Below, one piece after another: positions 35,436-46,505 of a DNA stretch of 64,000 nucleotides. The stretch lies in the NCBI GenBank assembly GCA_028673005.1, contig CM054114.1:25072369-25136368 (forward strand), in the 5' to 3' direction. The notes beneath the pieces were generated by a model. It was not told the DNA's origin. It did no database searches and saw only the letters and a list, made by a program, of their open reading frames with translations. Position 1 is the stretch's first letter; every line of letters starts with the position of its first letter. Made by a program: the position numbers and the translations under genes. The stretch comes from Tanypteryx hageni. Lineage: Eukaryota > Arthropoda > Insecta > Odonata > Petaluridae.

Positions 35436-36572
35436 TAATTTCCCTTCTTTTATTTCATTGTGAGAATGGATGGAGTTCAAGAGCAAAGCTCTCCCTTCCT
35501 AATCTCCTTAATACTCCAACTAATATGGCCTTGTTTATTAGGAGATTATCATTCTTCCTCGAGGAAAGCCAAACAAACTGAAGTCCCTGGTGACGAGGAG
35601 CCGCTTATAAAACGTTTTATGCAGTCTAAAAAGGAAATCAGCGCGTTGTCATCGCACAACTGAAGTGATTATATTTCTAATAGTGCTGCTGATACGAAAC
35701 GGCGCCGCTTCAAAGTGCAGCAGCGATGCGTTTATGTTCGCCAATAATAAGATATCGCGTTTTATTCCCATGTTTCGAGAAAAACGATAGGGAACAAAAT
35801 GTTTAAGTTATGTTATGCAGAGATTGTGAGAGACAGAGAGAGAGATACAGACAGATGGAAAGAGAGAGAGAGTCGACCAGACTCGCACTGATGCATAGAT
35901 GATTTACCGTAAGTCGAATTATACCCTTTTGGATTTAACCTTTTATGAAAGTTAAAAGGTTCGCTCAAAAAAGGATTACCAACGTCTCACGAGAGTACGT
36001 TATCCCCGTTTGGGTAAAGGAATTCATGTAATGTGCTTTCAAAGAAAGCAACAAGGAGCGTGGGTCAAAGCTCTCCTTGATTTGTAATTGCAACGAAAAA
36101 TGTTTTCTTCGTATTAAGTGAAGCGAAAAGTCACAAAGATTCACATTGACATTTGGCAACACAACACTTAAAGCAGACTTTCAGTTGAGATCAGTGGAAT
36201 GGGGCAATGAGGTATGCATTCCATGACTAAAGTATCTACGAAACACGCAAAAATATCATCTTATTATTTTGCGAATAAAATCCGCCGAGCTCATAATGAA
36301 ATATAATAAAAATTGTAGCTTCATTTGCTGACGCGATAAGAAAAAGTGCGTTTTATTTATTGAGGTTTATTTAGAATTTTAATCTTAAAATTATTCATAA
36401 AATTAGTAATAAAACTTTATAAAATAAAGTAAATTATTCAATGATTAATTAAAAAAGTATATTCATACCCTCAAACATGTTAAGTTTCTAATCTAATGAT
36501 GATTGGCTCATGATATGAACATACTACATTACTACAGAGGACCTCCCTGATGCTCAGCGATTTCTTCAATAT
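35436..36572. other. unassigned sequence
   Basis: Contains a short AGAGAGAG patch (35828-35870). Otherwise AT-rich with no recognisable gene. Confidence 0.4.
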
Positions 36573-37204
36573 GTTACGGTAAAGGTACGTAATAGGAAAA
36601 TGTGTACATTTACCATCAAACTTGGTAAATGTAGGTTTAAGTTTACAGAAATATGTGTTATCCGTGCATTTACCGGTAAATGTGCACTTTTACCAATGTG
36701 CCTTGGTAAATGTGGAAACAAGTAAGAATGAGAGATGCCACTCTTTAATAATTACGTTAATTTATAATAAAAATCATCGAGGGTTCGGCTCCACGGGTAT
36801 ATATTAAGATGAACGCTTCCCAACCCGAGTTGGAACACAGTGAACGTGACGAGGAACCAAAAACACTTCGACTAACCCACCTACCCAACCCGTTGGGGAC
36901 GAGTAAAATTTGCCTTCATGTTCAAATTTAGTTTAATTGTGTACATTTACCAGGAAATTTACACATTCACCGGACAATGCACATTTACCGTACTTCTAAA
37001 CTGCAACAGATGTTCGCGACGCCGCCAAGTTGTGGCTGTGTTGCGAAGTTAATCCACATTGACCAGTGTCTATAGTTAAATGTGTACATTTCCCCGATCC
37101 AATTGGTAAAAGCATGTTATACTTACATTTACCGAACTTGGTGGTAAATGTGCACATTAACCGGGAAATGTACACATTAACCGGACTACGCACATTTACC
37201 GTGA
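36573..37204. mobile_element. inverted-repeat element rich in CGGTAAATGTGCAC words
   Basis: The left end, TTACGGTAAAGGTACGTA then ATGTGTACATTTACC, is mirrored by the right end (read in reverse: TCACGGTAAATGTGCGTA then ATGTGTACATTTCCC). More than a dozen forward or reversed copies of a GGTAAATGTGCAC-like word lie in the two arms (36573-36720 and 36940-37204). A middle of about 220 bp has ordinary sequence. This looks like a non-autonomous DNA transposon with long, internally repeated inverted ends. The superfamily is unknown and no clear target duplication was seen. Confidence 0.6.
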
Positions 37205-37560
37205 CAATTACATGACATCATAGATCACGCAATTTGAGTCTCATATCTCTTACCGTAAATTTGCAATTTCAATTTAACTGATATTGCACAGACGGAAAAA
37301 GAAAACATAAGCGCACTTATGAAATAAAATGCGCTAATTACATGTATGTACATTATGTATATAAATATGACACCACTTGTGCAAATTCTATCAAAATTTC
37401 AACTTCCGTTCAATAAAAACCTCACAAAGAGATGAGTATAAAATCATGGCACATTATTTAGAGAGGAAATAAATAAAAATTAAAAACATTGAAATTCATG
37501 AAAAGGGAGAGAATAACGAATAAACACCCGCTGCTATACACATGAGCTCATAAACATATA
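37205..37560. other. AT-rich sequence
   Basis: Nothing recognised between the inverted-repeat element and the PLE remnant. Confidence 0.4.
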
Positions 37561-37583
37561 CGCCAACATGTTGTGACCCTCAG

Positions 37584-38006
37584 ATGATAGAAAATATTTT
37601 ACGCAAACACAAGCGTAGTCTATCTAAAAAAAAACGCATTACCCTCACAAACACGCCACACAAAACACCAAAATCCGTAAAAATCCCCTTCGTCTCTATC
37701 ACAAACGGCTTATCAAAAATCTTCTCAAAACATAACCTTAAAACAGTACTTGTGAATGAAAACAGACTCTCCAACTTACTACACAGTCCAAAATACACGA
37801 TCCCGACTCTACAAAAATCCGGCATAAACAAAATCGCTTGCTCAGACTGCGAGAAAGTTTACATAGGTCAAACTAAACGAAAGCTAGAAACTTGGTTCAA
37901 AGAACATCTTGCACATTACAAACACAATAGATTTAACAGGTCTAGCGTCGCAATACACATACAAGAAAACAATCATCCTATTAAAATAAAATCAACACAA
38001 ACTTAA
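37584..38006 (+). pseudogene. PLE C-terminal fragment with GIY-YIG endonuclease
   Basis: An uninterrupted 140-codon frame. Residues about 30-75 match the linker of PLE proteins (IPFVSITNGLSKIFSKHN, then a NRLSNLLHSPK-type block). Residues about 78-130 are the GIY-YIG nuclease (GINKIACSDCEKVYIGQT, FKEHLAHYKHNRF, SSVAIHIQENNH). In the family this nuclease cuts the target. The reverse transcriptase is missing, so the copy is 5' truncated. The frame is open but not a full protein. A hammerhead-like motif follows about 150 bp downstream, as expected for a PLE 3' end. Confidence 0.85.
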
Positions 38007-38153
38007 TGAATAACGACCGCGGGCCCATCCTTTAATCAGCCCTCTACAAGTTGACGATTAGGAATTCCCCCACCCCCCTTCCCTCCTATCACTCTCACCC
38101 GGAACGTATAAATACTCAAGACAAAACCAAAACAATCCATACGATTTCAACTA

Positions 38154-38180
38154 CTGAAGATGGGAGCTTAGCTCTAGAAA
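38154..38180 (+). ncRNA. hammerhead-ribozyme-like core at PLE 3' end
   Basis: CTGAAGA, stem-loop GAGCT/AGCTC, GAAA, then TACGTATC. It sits where PLE terminal repeats carry hammerhead ribozymes. Core only; stems I and III are not worked out. Confidence 0.55.
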
Positions 38181-38289
38181 TACGTATCTAGTTAATTTTT
38201 CCAGAGTGATTGTGCGTTTGTGTGTGCTTTTCTTTTCTATTTAGGCTAGTTTCCGACAACAGGTTCCTGTAGGCCATCGTCCAGCAAAC

Positions 38290-38928
38290 TGTAAGTATAA
38301 ATTTATTTTTTCCACTGAATTTTTTCTTATTGACGTGTGATTGCTTACTTGGATTATTTTACGGTTTAGGAGTTTTTATTTATTTCCAACATGTAAGAAG
38401 ATGCACGCATATGATTTAAATATGTTATATTATCTTTTGAGAGATGGAATAGAAATAAATACGCGTAGGATTCTGCGGCTCTGATTGTTGTGATGTTATA
38501 TATAGCTTTATTCCTAGACGATGGAAATAAGAAGCGAAATCCAATGTGCATTAATATAATTTGTTTATGCTATTCTAATGTTTTAAACCAATCAATGCTA
38601 TGTCAGTCGGTGCAACAATCCAACAGATCCGTTTGGACACAAAGCCTTCTATGAAAACGTAATGGAGAAATATACTATGATAACAAGAAACGGTTTCTTA
38701 CGTAATGCAAAAATGATGCACACATTCAATAGATTTGCTTGCGATGCATAGTGTTGGTCAACTTTTCTCCGGAAACTATAACAAACCGTGTTCAAAGACG
38801 CGGAGTGAACGTCATACATTTGATCAGGTAATACAAATTCGACGATATTCCAAACACTACCGTAAAGTCCTCTTAGAACAAAATTAAAACCCTCAAAAGA
38901 GGATTACTTGCAGTTATGGAACGATACG
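38290..38928. other. unassigned sequence
   Basis: AT-rich DNA between the PLE 3' end and the hAT element; no gene seen. Confidence 0.4.
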
Positions 38929-38936
38929 GTTATAAC

Positions 38937-40456
38937 TAGACCGCGGATTTTTAGGTTCTAAAAATTAAGTTTTAGGCGACTAAAATAGGCTCTTTAAGTA
39001 GCTTAATTAGGATTTATAAAACGTAAAATAGGCTCTAAAAACTATTTCCAAAAACTGTGTCCAGTAAAAAACAACAACATTATTTCTGTCAACTATCAAC
39101 TTTAATTCACAAAAAAGGACAAACATGCACGCACGCAAAAATTACCAGTCAACGAAACATTATTGATTTGTGTTTTCAAAGAACATAAAAATGTTTGACT
39201 ACTATGCATTGAAGCTTATTCTTATGTTTAATTTACCATGCGTTCCAGAGAAAATATTATCTACATTACATATAGTAATATTGACTGAAAACACTTTTCA
39301 AGTATATATTTAAGTAGTATGCAGAATGTTTCATTCGAAATTCCCATAATGAATTTGTCACTTCTTTGTGTTTATTCCACAAATTTCCCGTAGTTGGCCT
39401 CACAGTAAATAACAAGCACCTTTTCTAAGTTTTCTACCACAAAACTATGGCATTTGTCAGTTAATATCATCCTGTAAGCGGAAAAAGAACGTTCGACATC
39501 AACTGATGTGACGGGGGCAAACTTCAACTTAGGAATTTTTCACTCAACTTCACAGGATTTTCCTACCAGTATATCTGCTGCTGTACATAGACTTTGTAGA
39601 CCTGAGTTCTTTTGTAGCACTTTTTCTAGTTTTGCTCTTACTTTTTTCCCCGCTTCACCTGGCGCTTCCTTAATTTTTTTGTTTCACTTCATTAAGCAAA
39701 GCAGTATTTTCGTAGATGGGTTTTCCTGAGCCCTCCAATTTAGCAATGATCCACATAAGGGATGTATAGTGGGATCTAATATACACCAAATCCTTGGGAA
39801 TGGAGGGATCATCCAGCGACATTTTCGCCGGCGATAAAACTCTTGTAGCCACTGACGTATTAAATAAGCTTTCGAACTTGCTACTTTATGTATTGCACTT
39901 TCACAATTTTCACGTTCACACTTCTCACCTTCACCCTCTGCGGTCTGGAGATGGACTGCAGGGTTATTCTCGTTTTCCCGTGTCACACAATATGACAATA
40001 TAACGACGAGAAATTAAAGCAACATCAGATTAAACCCATTGTTACACTGTCGCATCGCGCGACACAGGGAAACAGAATAGCGCCGCCGGATGCGTGACAG
40101 GTCTGAGCTGGTGTTCGCCACCTGGTCATGACCGTGGTGTGAAGGACATTTTCCCTACCCTCAACTGAACATTGTACAGTCAGTTTAAAAAATATGACTA
40201 GTCTCAAAATTTGCTTTTATTGTCGATTTTTTCTACAAAATTAGCCCTTTTTAGGCTTTTTTTGCATAAAAATGGTAAAAATAAGCATTAACGTCGAAAT
40301 AGGCATTTTAAGACATTAATGTCAAAATAGGCATTTTTAGGCACTATAAAATATACGTTTTTGGGGTTAATTATTCATGAAATGTATATATACAATTGTA
40401 TATTCAGATATCTACTTAGGAAATAAATAGGTTTTTACCTAAAGATCCGCGGTCTA
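38937..40456 (-). mobile_element. hAT transposon, both ends and 8-bp target duplication
   Basis: Ends match as inverted repeats: left TAGACCGCGGATTTTTAGGT, right (reversed) TAGACCGCGGATCTTTAGGT. The flanks GTTATAAC (38929-38936) and GCTATAAC (40457-40464) form an 8-bp duplication with one difference, the size expected for hAT. AAATAGGC words near both ends (38983, 39026, 40295-40335) are likely transposase-binding subterminal repeats. The element is 1520 bp and holds a decayed transposase on the minus strand. Confidence 0.9.
39372..39852 (-). pseudogene. hAT transposase C-terminal part
   Basis: On the minus strand the frame 39852-39670 gives SLDDPSIPKDLVYIRSHY and neighbouring residues. After a shift in the T run at 39674-39680 it continues to the dimerisation domain: FAPVTSVDVERSFSAYR (about 39524-39474), then CHSFVVENLEKVLVIYCEAN, ending at TAA 39372-39374. 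One in-frame TGA lies just before the dimerisation block (about 39542). The DVERSFS signature identifies hAT. The N-terminal zinc finger and most of the catalytic core are missing. Confidence 0.85.
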
Positions 40457-40464
40457 GCTATAAC

Positions 40465-41340
40465 GAACAAGTTTTCTCACCTCAAAATATTGAACTTAAA
40501 CCATACTCTTGCCAACTAATATATCACTCATTAAATAGCTTTGGTGAAACTTTTCTGAACACCATTGTCAAGCCAGTGTCTACTACAGCAACTTACCGCT
40601 TCCTATCGTGATAATAAATTAAAATAAAATTAGCCCGTCTGAAAGTAAGTGTTATTACGTCACGTGATGCAGCGAGATATAAACCTGCCGTTATAATTAC
40701 CGGAAAAAAGTAAGAATACATACTAACGTTGGACACGCATGCACGCACACACACACATATCAGCAACTTGTGCTCCCAGAGGTCGACATAACTGCAGGAA
40801 GATGGCACTCCTTTGCATTTAATTTATTACCATAAAGATTTATTTACGTTTTTCCAGGCTACCTACGTTTGCTTAATTCTATCACATCGCTTGATATAAG
40901 GACGATATAATTTTTGCGCTGATTAACACATACCATCACAAACAAACACGCACCCACGCAAGCACACACGCACGCACGAGAACGCGCGCACACACATATA
41001 TATTGCATTACACTCCCATGCCCACAATGTCCCCTTCAATAGTTGTTACAATGTAAGGGTTATTCGCGCCTAACCCTATGACACTCCTGCCCACCTTCTC
41101 CGACAGTGGGAACTAGCCCATACATATCTTTTTGACTCTTTCTCCACCCCTCTAGCCTCCTCCTCCGCTAATCCTATTGTCCCTCTTACAATGCCTCCTA
41201 TAGTTACATTGTAGCTACTCGCGTTTTACCTTACTACATTCCCTCCTCATTGGCTATACACCCTTCCCACTCCCCGTCTCCTCCAACCATCAACCTTCTC
41301 ACATCACCCTGTCATTCCCCGTCCAGTGTGTCACTTTCAG
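40465..41340. other. unassigned sequence with CA-rich patches
   Basis: No gene. CA/CG-rich simple stretches are present at 40738-40758 and 40940-41000, and a pyrimidine-rich end leads into the PLE tail. Confidence 0.4.
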
Positions 41341-41565
41341 TTACTCTCTCTCTCTCTCCATTGCCCATTGCTGATGAGGGGCATATGCCCGAAAAGCTTA
41401 CGTGTTTTTGTGTGCGTGTTTTCTGTATTTTCGACGCCCCCAGCAGCCTGCCAACTTGGTCCTCAACTTGGTAAGTGTCCGCTGGGCATCCTTCACCACC
41501 TTGTTGCCACCTTCATCACTAGCTTTTCTTTTCTTCAAGTGAATATATATATATATCTTCAGCAA
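41341..41565 (+). mobile_element. PLE-like 3' tail with hammerhead-like motif
   Basis: After a hammerhead-like core it reads TTCGACGCCCCCAGCAGCC, TTGGTCCTCAACTTGG, then TTGTTGCCACCTTCATCACT, and ends in a TA run. The same order is present at 56560-56745 (+) and 57604-57800 (-), defining a dispersed tail family. Confidence 0.65.
41371..41394 (+). ncRNA. hammerhead-ribozyme-like core, best copy
   Basis: CTGATGA followed by GGGGCATATGCCC and GAAA: a textbook conserved core with a GC-rich stem II. Followed by AGCTTACG. The cleavage site and stem I partner were not established. Confidence 0.6.
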
Positions 41566-41899
41566 ATGAGAGAGATACACTAGCGTGAGTCCTATTTCTT
41601 TCCGTCCTAAAAATCATCCAAGAAAGTTAAAGTGTTTTTCCACGACTTTCTCTCTTTCTCTCACTAAATCTTAGAAGGAACCTTGGTAAAGAAAGAAAAA
41701 GAGTTGGAAAGTGGATGAAAAAGGGGAGGAGTTGATGCAGGGAAAGAGGCAATGGTGAAAGTGTTGAAAAGAACTGTTTCGCAGCCGCGGTGAGATGGCG
41801 AATAAAGGAAGAGGACGTGTTCCACCAGGAGGAGGTGGACGGAGTGAGAAGTTTTCAGCAGGTGGAGAGAGATTAGAGTCGAGGGGAAAATGTGCCATC

Positions 41900-42390
41900 A
41901 GAGGAAGAGAGAAAGGGTAGAAGTAGCCTGGGAAAAGGGAGGGAGTGAGTGAGAATAAAAAGTGAGGGAGAAGAGGAAAAAGAGAGAGGAAGAGTAGAAG
42001 GGAGTGGGAGAAAGGGAAAGAGGGAAAATAAGGTTTAGAAAGTGAGTTTTAGAGAGAGATAGGTGGATATAAGTGAGGGGAGAGAGGCAGAGAACAAAGA
42101 GAGGGAAAAGAGAGTGAAAGGAGGGGAGTGAGAAGAGCGATAGGTGTTAGGGAGGGAAGGGAGGAATATAAGAGAGTAAGGAGGGAAGAGAGTGGTGGGG
42201 GAGAGAGAGGAGTAGAAAGAGGAGAAGAGAGGGAAGGAAAGAGATAAAGGAAGGAGGGAGAGGTAAGGTTGAGGAGGGTACTATGAGTGGAGGATGTGGA
42301 TAGTGGGAACGGAAGAGAGTGAAGTGGAGAGAGGAAGTATGGTTGAGAAGGAGGAGAGGAGGAGGGAAGGGAAGGAGATGGAAGGGAAAT
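41900..42390. repeat. polypurine tract next to (GATA)n
   Basis: Nearly 500 bp of GA-rich DNA leading into GATAGATAGATAAA at about 42393-42406, the same order as at 12585-12879. Confidence 0.75.
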
Positions 42391-42719
42391 ATAGATAGAT
42401 AGATAAACGTCTTTATTCGGGCGAAATTTGGACTATAATGTCCATTTTTATATGTCAATAGGTATGCAGAAATTTTCTTTAAAACGTAAATAAAAATTTT
42501 AGTACTTTTTAATTTAGAATTGCAGAATACAGATAGCAGCTCAAAGTAATTAATATTTTATCGCTCATTATGAAATATGGTTATGAAAATTCGAGAAAAA
42601 AATATTTGAACTATATTAATCTCAATTGGTTGCTAATTAATGATAAGGTTATTAATTATATAATAAAGCGTTAATCTCTATATGGCGATAGGTATGTGAA
42701 CATTTTCCTTAGCGTTGGA

Positions 42720-43464
42720 GAAAGTAAAATAAAAATATCATTAAAAATATTAGCACCCAAGAATGTCGACTCCCTGGCAATCAACAACGAAATCCTCGAC
42801 AGAATGACTTCGGCTCCAGGACAACATGAAGCGGTGTGTGTCAGCATCGATGAGGTCATCTACTCTACAGAAGATGAAAGAGCTAACTTTCAAACGAAAT
42901 TTTTAAATTCGCTTACTCCGCAAGGAATGCCACCGCATAAATTACGTCTCACGATTGGCGCTGTCATAAGGTTTCTTCGCAATATTAAAGTTAAGAAGGG
43001 TCTGTGAAATGGAACACGTTTAAATGTGAAATATCTTGGTCAACACACCATTGAATGCACGATTGCGGCCGGAAGTAATAATGGCCGAGCTGTTATGCTT
43101 CCTAAATTCGATGTGACACTGACAGGCGATAGCGAGCTTCCGTTCGAAATGAAGCTTCGTCAGTTTCCAATGACATTAGCCTTGTCCACGATGATTAATA
43201 AAAGTCAAGGTCAAAAATTTGATACCGTGGAATTACTCTTACAAAATGAGGCTTTTGCACATGGACAGCTGTATGTCGCAATGTCACGAGTACGACGGCA
43301 AGAAAATTTAAAAATTTTATCCAGTCGCGATAACAAAGCTAAGAATGTAGTATATCCTGAGGTTTTTAAATTAAATTAACTTTTTCATTCATTTAACTTT
43401 ATTATATTACTTTTCTTTTTCCATTTCTTCGATTTGCGTAACATGTATGACGCGAGCCAGCTAG
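42720..43464 (+). mobile_element. Helitron 3' fragment
   Basis: The helicase C-terminus is followed by a Helitron-type end: hairpin TTGCGT/ACGCGA (43434-43439 and 43450-43455), then CTAG at 43461-43464 followed by T. Helitrons move by rolling-circle replication. The Rep domain and most of the helicase are absent, so the piece is truncated at its 5' side. Confidence 0.8.
42735..43379 (+). pseudogene. Helitron PIF1-type helicase, C-terminal part
   Basis: A single frame with only one stop (TGA 43005-43007). It contains ILAPKNVDSLAINNEIL, FLNSLTPQGMPPHKL, the motif V region RQFPMTLALSTMINKSQGQ and motif VI HGQLYVAMSRVRR, ending TAA near 43377. The order and wording match PIF1-like helicases fused in Helitron RepHel proteins, as opposed to a host PIF1. 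The Walker A region upstream is missing. Confidence 0.85.
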
Positions 43465-43935
43465 TTAAAAATAAAAGCATTGCAATGAAGAGTACATAAA
43501 ATATACAAAACATAAAAAGATATAAGTGAGGGCATTTAAGTTTGTGGGGAAATCCTAGGTAAAAACAGGTTTGTCCTTTCTGGTACAACCCATGCAGGAA
43601 AACACCCACAGAGAAGAAGGGTGTGAAAAACCTGCGAAAATCGAGCATAGCTATATCATAATAGAAAACTACAAGAAAATATAGAAAACAGTAAGTACAG
43701 TGGGAAAGGTCGTAAATACAGATCACTGTATACCGTAAAAATATACATACAAAGATATTTATGTAATATATAAACGAAATATTGATAAATATACATTAAT
43801 TATACATAAAATATATATGAATTATACATATGATAAAGATATAGAAGATAAAAGAAATGCATATAATAAACAAGATGTTCTAAACGGAACTTATGATGCC
43901 TACTTTTCATTTAATCATTTATTTAATACTTATAT

Positions 43936-44394
43936 TGGCTTTAATAGCTTTTAAATCACCACGGATATGTTGCTCCTTATGTTCCAAAATTTCATAATTT
44001 AGCGTGATGAAATACTAAAAGTACATTCGAACGGAATATAAAATTGATCACGCGTATTTTTGCGGCAAAAATAACGCGCGTATGTATTAGAATATATCGA
44101 ATCCGAGTCCAACAGTAGTCGTTTCTTTGGCAACACTCTCGTAATCAATGAGAAAAACTGCAAAAAACGACAGTATTTACAAAAAGTTTGAAGAAATACG
44201 ATCAACAAGCAAAATTATACGAAAGAAATTAGGATATCTATTTTTTTCTCAGAGAACAGTACAAATCCCGCACCGATATTTCAGTTATAAGATATTTAAA
44301 TGTGCAATTGAAAATTACCAAGCACGATGGTTATCAGATTTTTTTATGTGAATCAAATTGGAAGGATAGTTCCTGGAATCAAAACCGAGACTTT
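43936..44394. repeat. unnamed repeat Z, copy 2
   Basis: Counterpart of 16441-16900. Here it follows the LINE-like repeat after only about 25 bp, while at the first locus a mariner and about 1 kb lie between them. Confidence 0.65.
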
Positions 44395-45202
44395 AAATAT
44401 TCGCAACATGAGCTATCATCGGTAGCGCGACTCCAGTATCAGGATATTTCCACCAATTAAAGATTCTATCGGGAATTTTTAAATTATTTGGATATCGGCT
44501 CTAGTCCTAGTGTTCGAATTTCAAGTTTCATGGCTCAGATCACCCTTTAAAAGCAATACCTATGAACATCATTAAAACAATAGCCTATATGTTACGCTAA
44601 AATTTAGGTAAAAATTAGAATATATTGTCCTTTATGATTATGGTGTCATCATCCGTTCCTATTAGTACGTATCCAAATAAAAATATTAATTTAAAATTAT
44701 CACCTTATCATATTTATATGTCGTTGGCAGAAATTAAAGGAACCTAATGCTATGCTTTTGAAGTGTAGAAAATCAATTCCAATTGAAAGGCATTGGAGCT
44801 AGTTAATATGTCTCATTGTCGAAGACCGGAATGTTTTTTATAATTTCATAATTAAAATCAAATTTTTACAAAAATTCAGCATGAATTTGAATTTTGTCTT
44901 CAGGAATAATAAACTTAATTTTTTCATCCACAGTACGATGCAGGTTTCGACTTTGTATCTTAATTTTAAATAATTTAAAAAAGGACTTTTATATAGCCCT
45001 GCACAGTTTTCAATGCTTTTCGTATGGGTGTTTAAAATTGGACATTGGGGTCAAAACACCCCTTAAATATATATTTCTCTGCAATTCCGGTTTTTCAGAG
45101 GGTATAACCAATGACTTATATTCATGCCGAATTTCAGCTCCGTAGCACTTCTAGAAGTACCTTGGTTTTATATGACATATATATATATATATATATAATG
45201 TA
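44395..45202. other. decayed repeat-like AT-rich sequence
   Basis: 44515-44665 resembles 27375-27520 (for example TTCAAGTTTC, then AACATCATTAA-type words). 45120-45170 carries a TTTCAGCTCCGTAGCAC word that also occurs inside the short Helitron next to it, so part of this is probably a degraded Helitron relative. Confidence 0.45.
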
Positions 45203-45978
45203 CTAGTAGAAGGTGCTTGCATACTGCAAGCATTTAATCTCACCTTGAAAAAAACATTAATTTATCAGAGAGATATTTCATCATGAGAAATATTTCTTTA
45301 ATTCTAAAGATTTCTCCTCTGGACGGGTTTTTGTTTATTCATTATGAAAAAGTAATGGTGTAAAACAATCACTAGTTTTTGCAATTTTCGAAATATTATA
45401 CTTTTCCCACATTGAGTTAATAATGGCACACATTTCTGCCAAATTTTAAATTTATAGTACAGTTAGAACTGAAATAACATTTATGTAATTGTTTAAATTT
45501 AGATAATTTTTAACGGCCAAAATAACAATTTTATGGATAAATTGAAATATTTATTCGTTTACATAGACTAATTTATAAATAATTTTAAAATTTCAGCTCC
45601 CTAACTTGCGGCGTAATTTCTAAGCATCCACCTATTTGTTTTAACTTTAAGTGTTTTTAACTGCCAAACAAATTAAAATATCAAAATTTGTATAATCCGT
45701 TTCATTTTTTTACAAATCCTACCTTTAAAAAATATTTCAGCTCCGTAGCTCTTTCGAAAATACATTAAACATGAAAATTTATTTAAACAATTGCGAATTT
45801 TTAGCGGCTGCATTGTTTCACTTTTTTAAGATTTTCGTTTTTTCTAGTCAGTTGTTTTTTAAATCTTACCTAAAGAAAAAATTTCGAATCTCCAGCTTAT
45901 ATGGAAGTACCTAAACATTAGTATCCTCCTATATGTTATGTTATATCCTCCTCTGTAAGAAACGTCTATATATAATGA
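45203..45978 (-). mobile_element. short non-autonomous Helitron, copy 1
   Basis: Minus strand: starts TCATTATATATAGACG immediately after an A, and ends with the hairpin TGCTTGCA/TGCAAGCA, then CCTTCTACTAG followed by T. Both ends fit Helitron rules (5' TC, hairpin, CTAG, insertion between A and T). The 776 bp have no coding capacity. Inside, an AGCTGAAAT/GATGAGCT-type word recurs about every 150 bp. Its closest relative in the window is 56825-57542. Confidence 0.8.
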
Positions 45979-46034
45979 TATGTAAGGGGCAGCTATTTAT
46001 AATATATATATGTATATATTTATTTATTTATGTA
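45979..46034. other. short AT-rich spacer
   Basis: TATA- and TTTA-rich spacer after the Helitron 5' end, leading into a GTATGTATGT stretch. Confidence 0.5.
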
Positions 46035-46300
46035 TGTATGTAAGAGCGCGGGAGAGAGAGTGATGGGTGGGGGATGAAGGGAAGGGCGAAATGGGGGTAC
46101 GGGAAGGAAGGGGGAAGAAGGAGAGGAAAGAGGTGAAAGAGGTAGTTAGTGAGCGGAGTAGGGGGAAAGCTTTCCATCAGAAGAACAGGGAAGAAGAAAA
46201 AGTCGTCTGAAACGAGGAAAAAGGAAGAGGGGTGAGAGGGAGAGAGAATGGTACGCGTTGAAACAAGTGGATGGGGGTTGAGAGAAAAGGGAGAGAGAGA
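46035..46300. repeat. polypurine tract
   Basis: GA-rich DNA with GAGAGAGAGAGAG at about 46293. A second GA patch lies at 46438-46505. Confidence 0.7.
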
Positions 46301-46505
46301 GAGAGAATTGGGTGTGTTGCGAGATGGGTTTGGCAAAGAGGGTGCGAAAGACACTCTCCCCTTCCTATTCTCTCTCTCGGCATCGTAACACTAATTTAAT
46401 TTCTCCTCCGAAACCTCTCCGCGTCGAAAGAGCATCAGCGAGGAAGGGAGAGAAGGGGAAAAAAGAAGAAGGAATGGAAGAGGAGAGAGAGAGAGAGAGA
46501 AAATG

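Larger units (their letters stand above)
42391..43910 (-). mobile_element. 3' end of minus-strand LINE-like repeat, copy 2 (split by Helitron fragment)
   Basis: Matches copy 1 at 12867-14058: the (GATA)n plus CGTCTTTATT tail at 42393-42416, the GGTGTGAAAAACCTGCG block near 43619, GTATACCGT-like words near 43729, and the far boundary CGGAACTTATGATGCCTAC near 43884-43902. A Helitron helicase fragment occupies roughly 42690-43464 in its middle. Confidence 0.55.

Noticed and set aside
42735..43379. Host PIF1 helicase gene
   Set aside because: The motif wording and the Helitron hairpin plus CTAG 85 bp downstream point to a Helitron; it lacks the N-terminal helicase motifs and has a stop.
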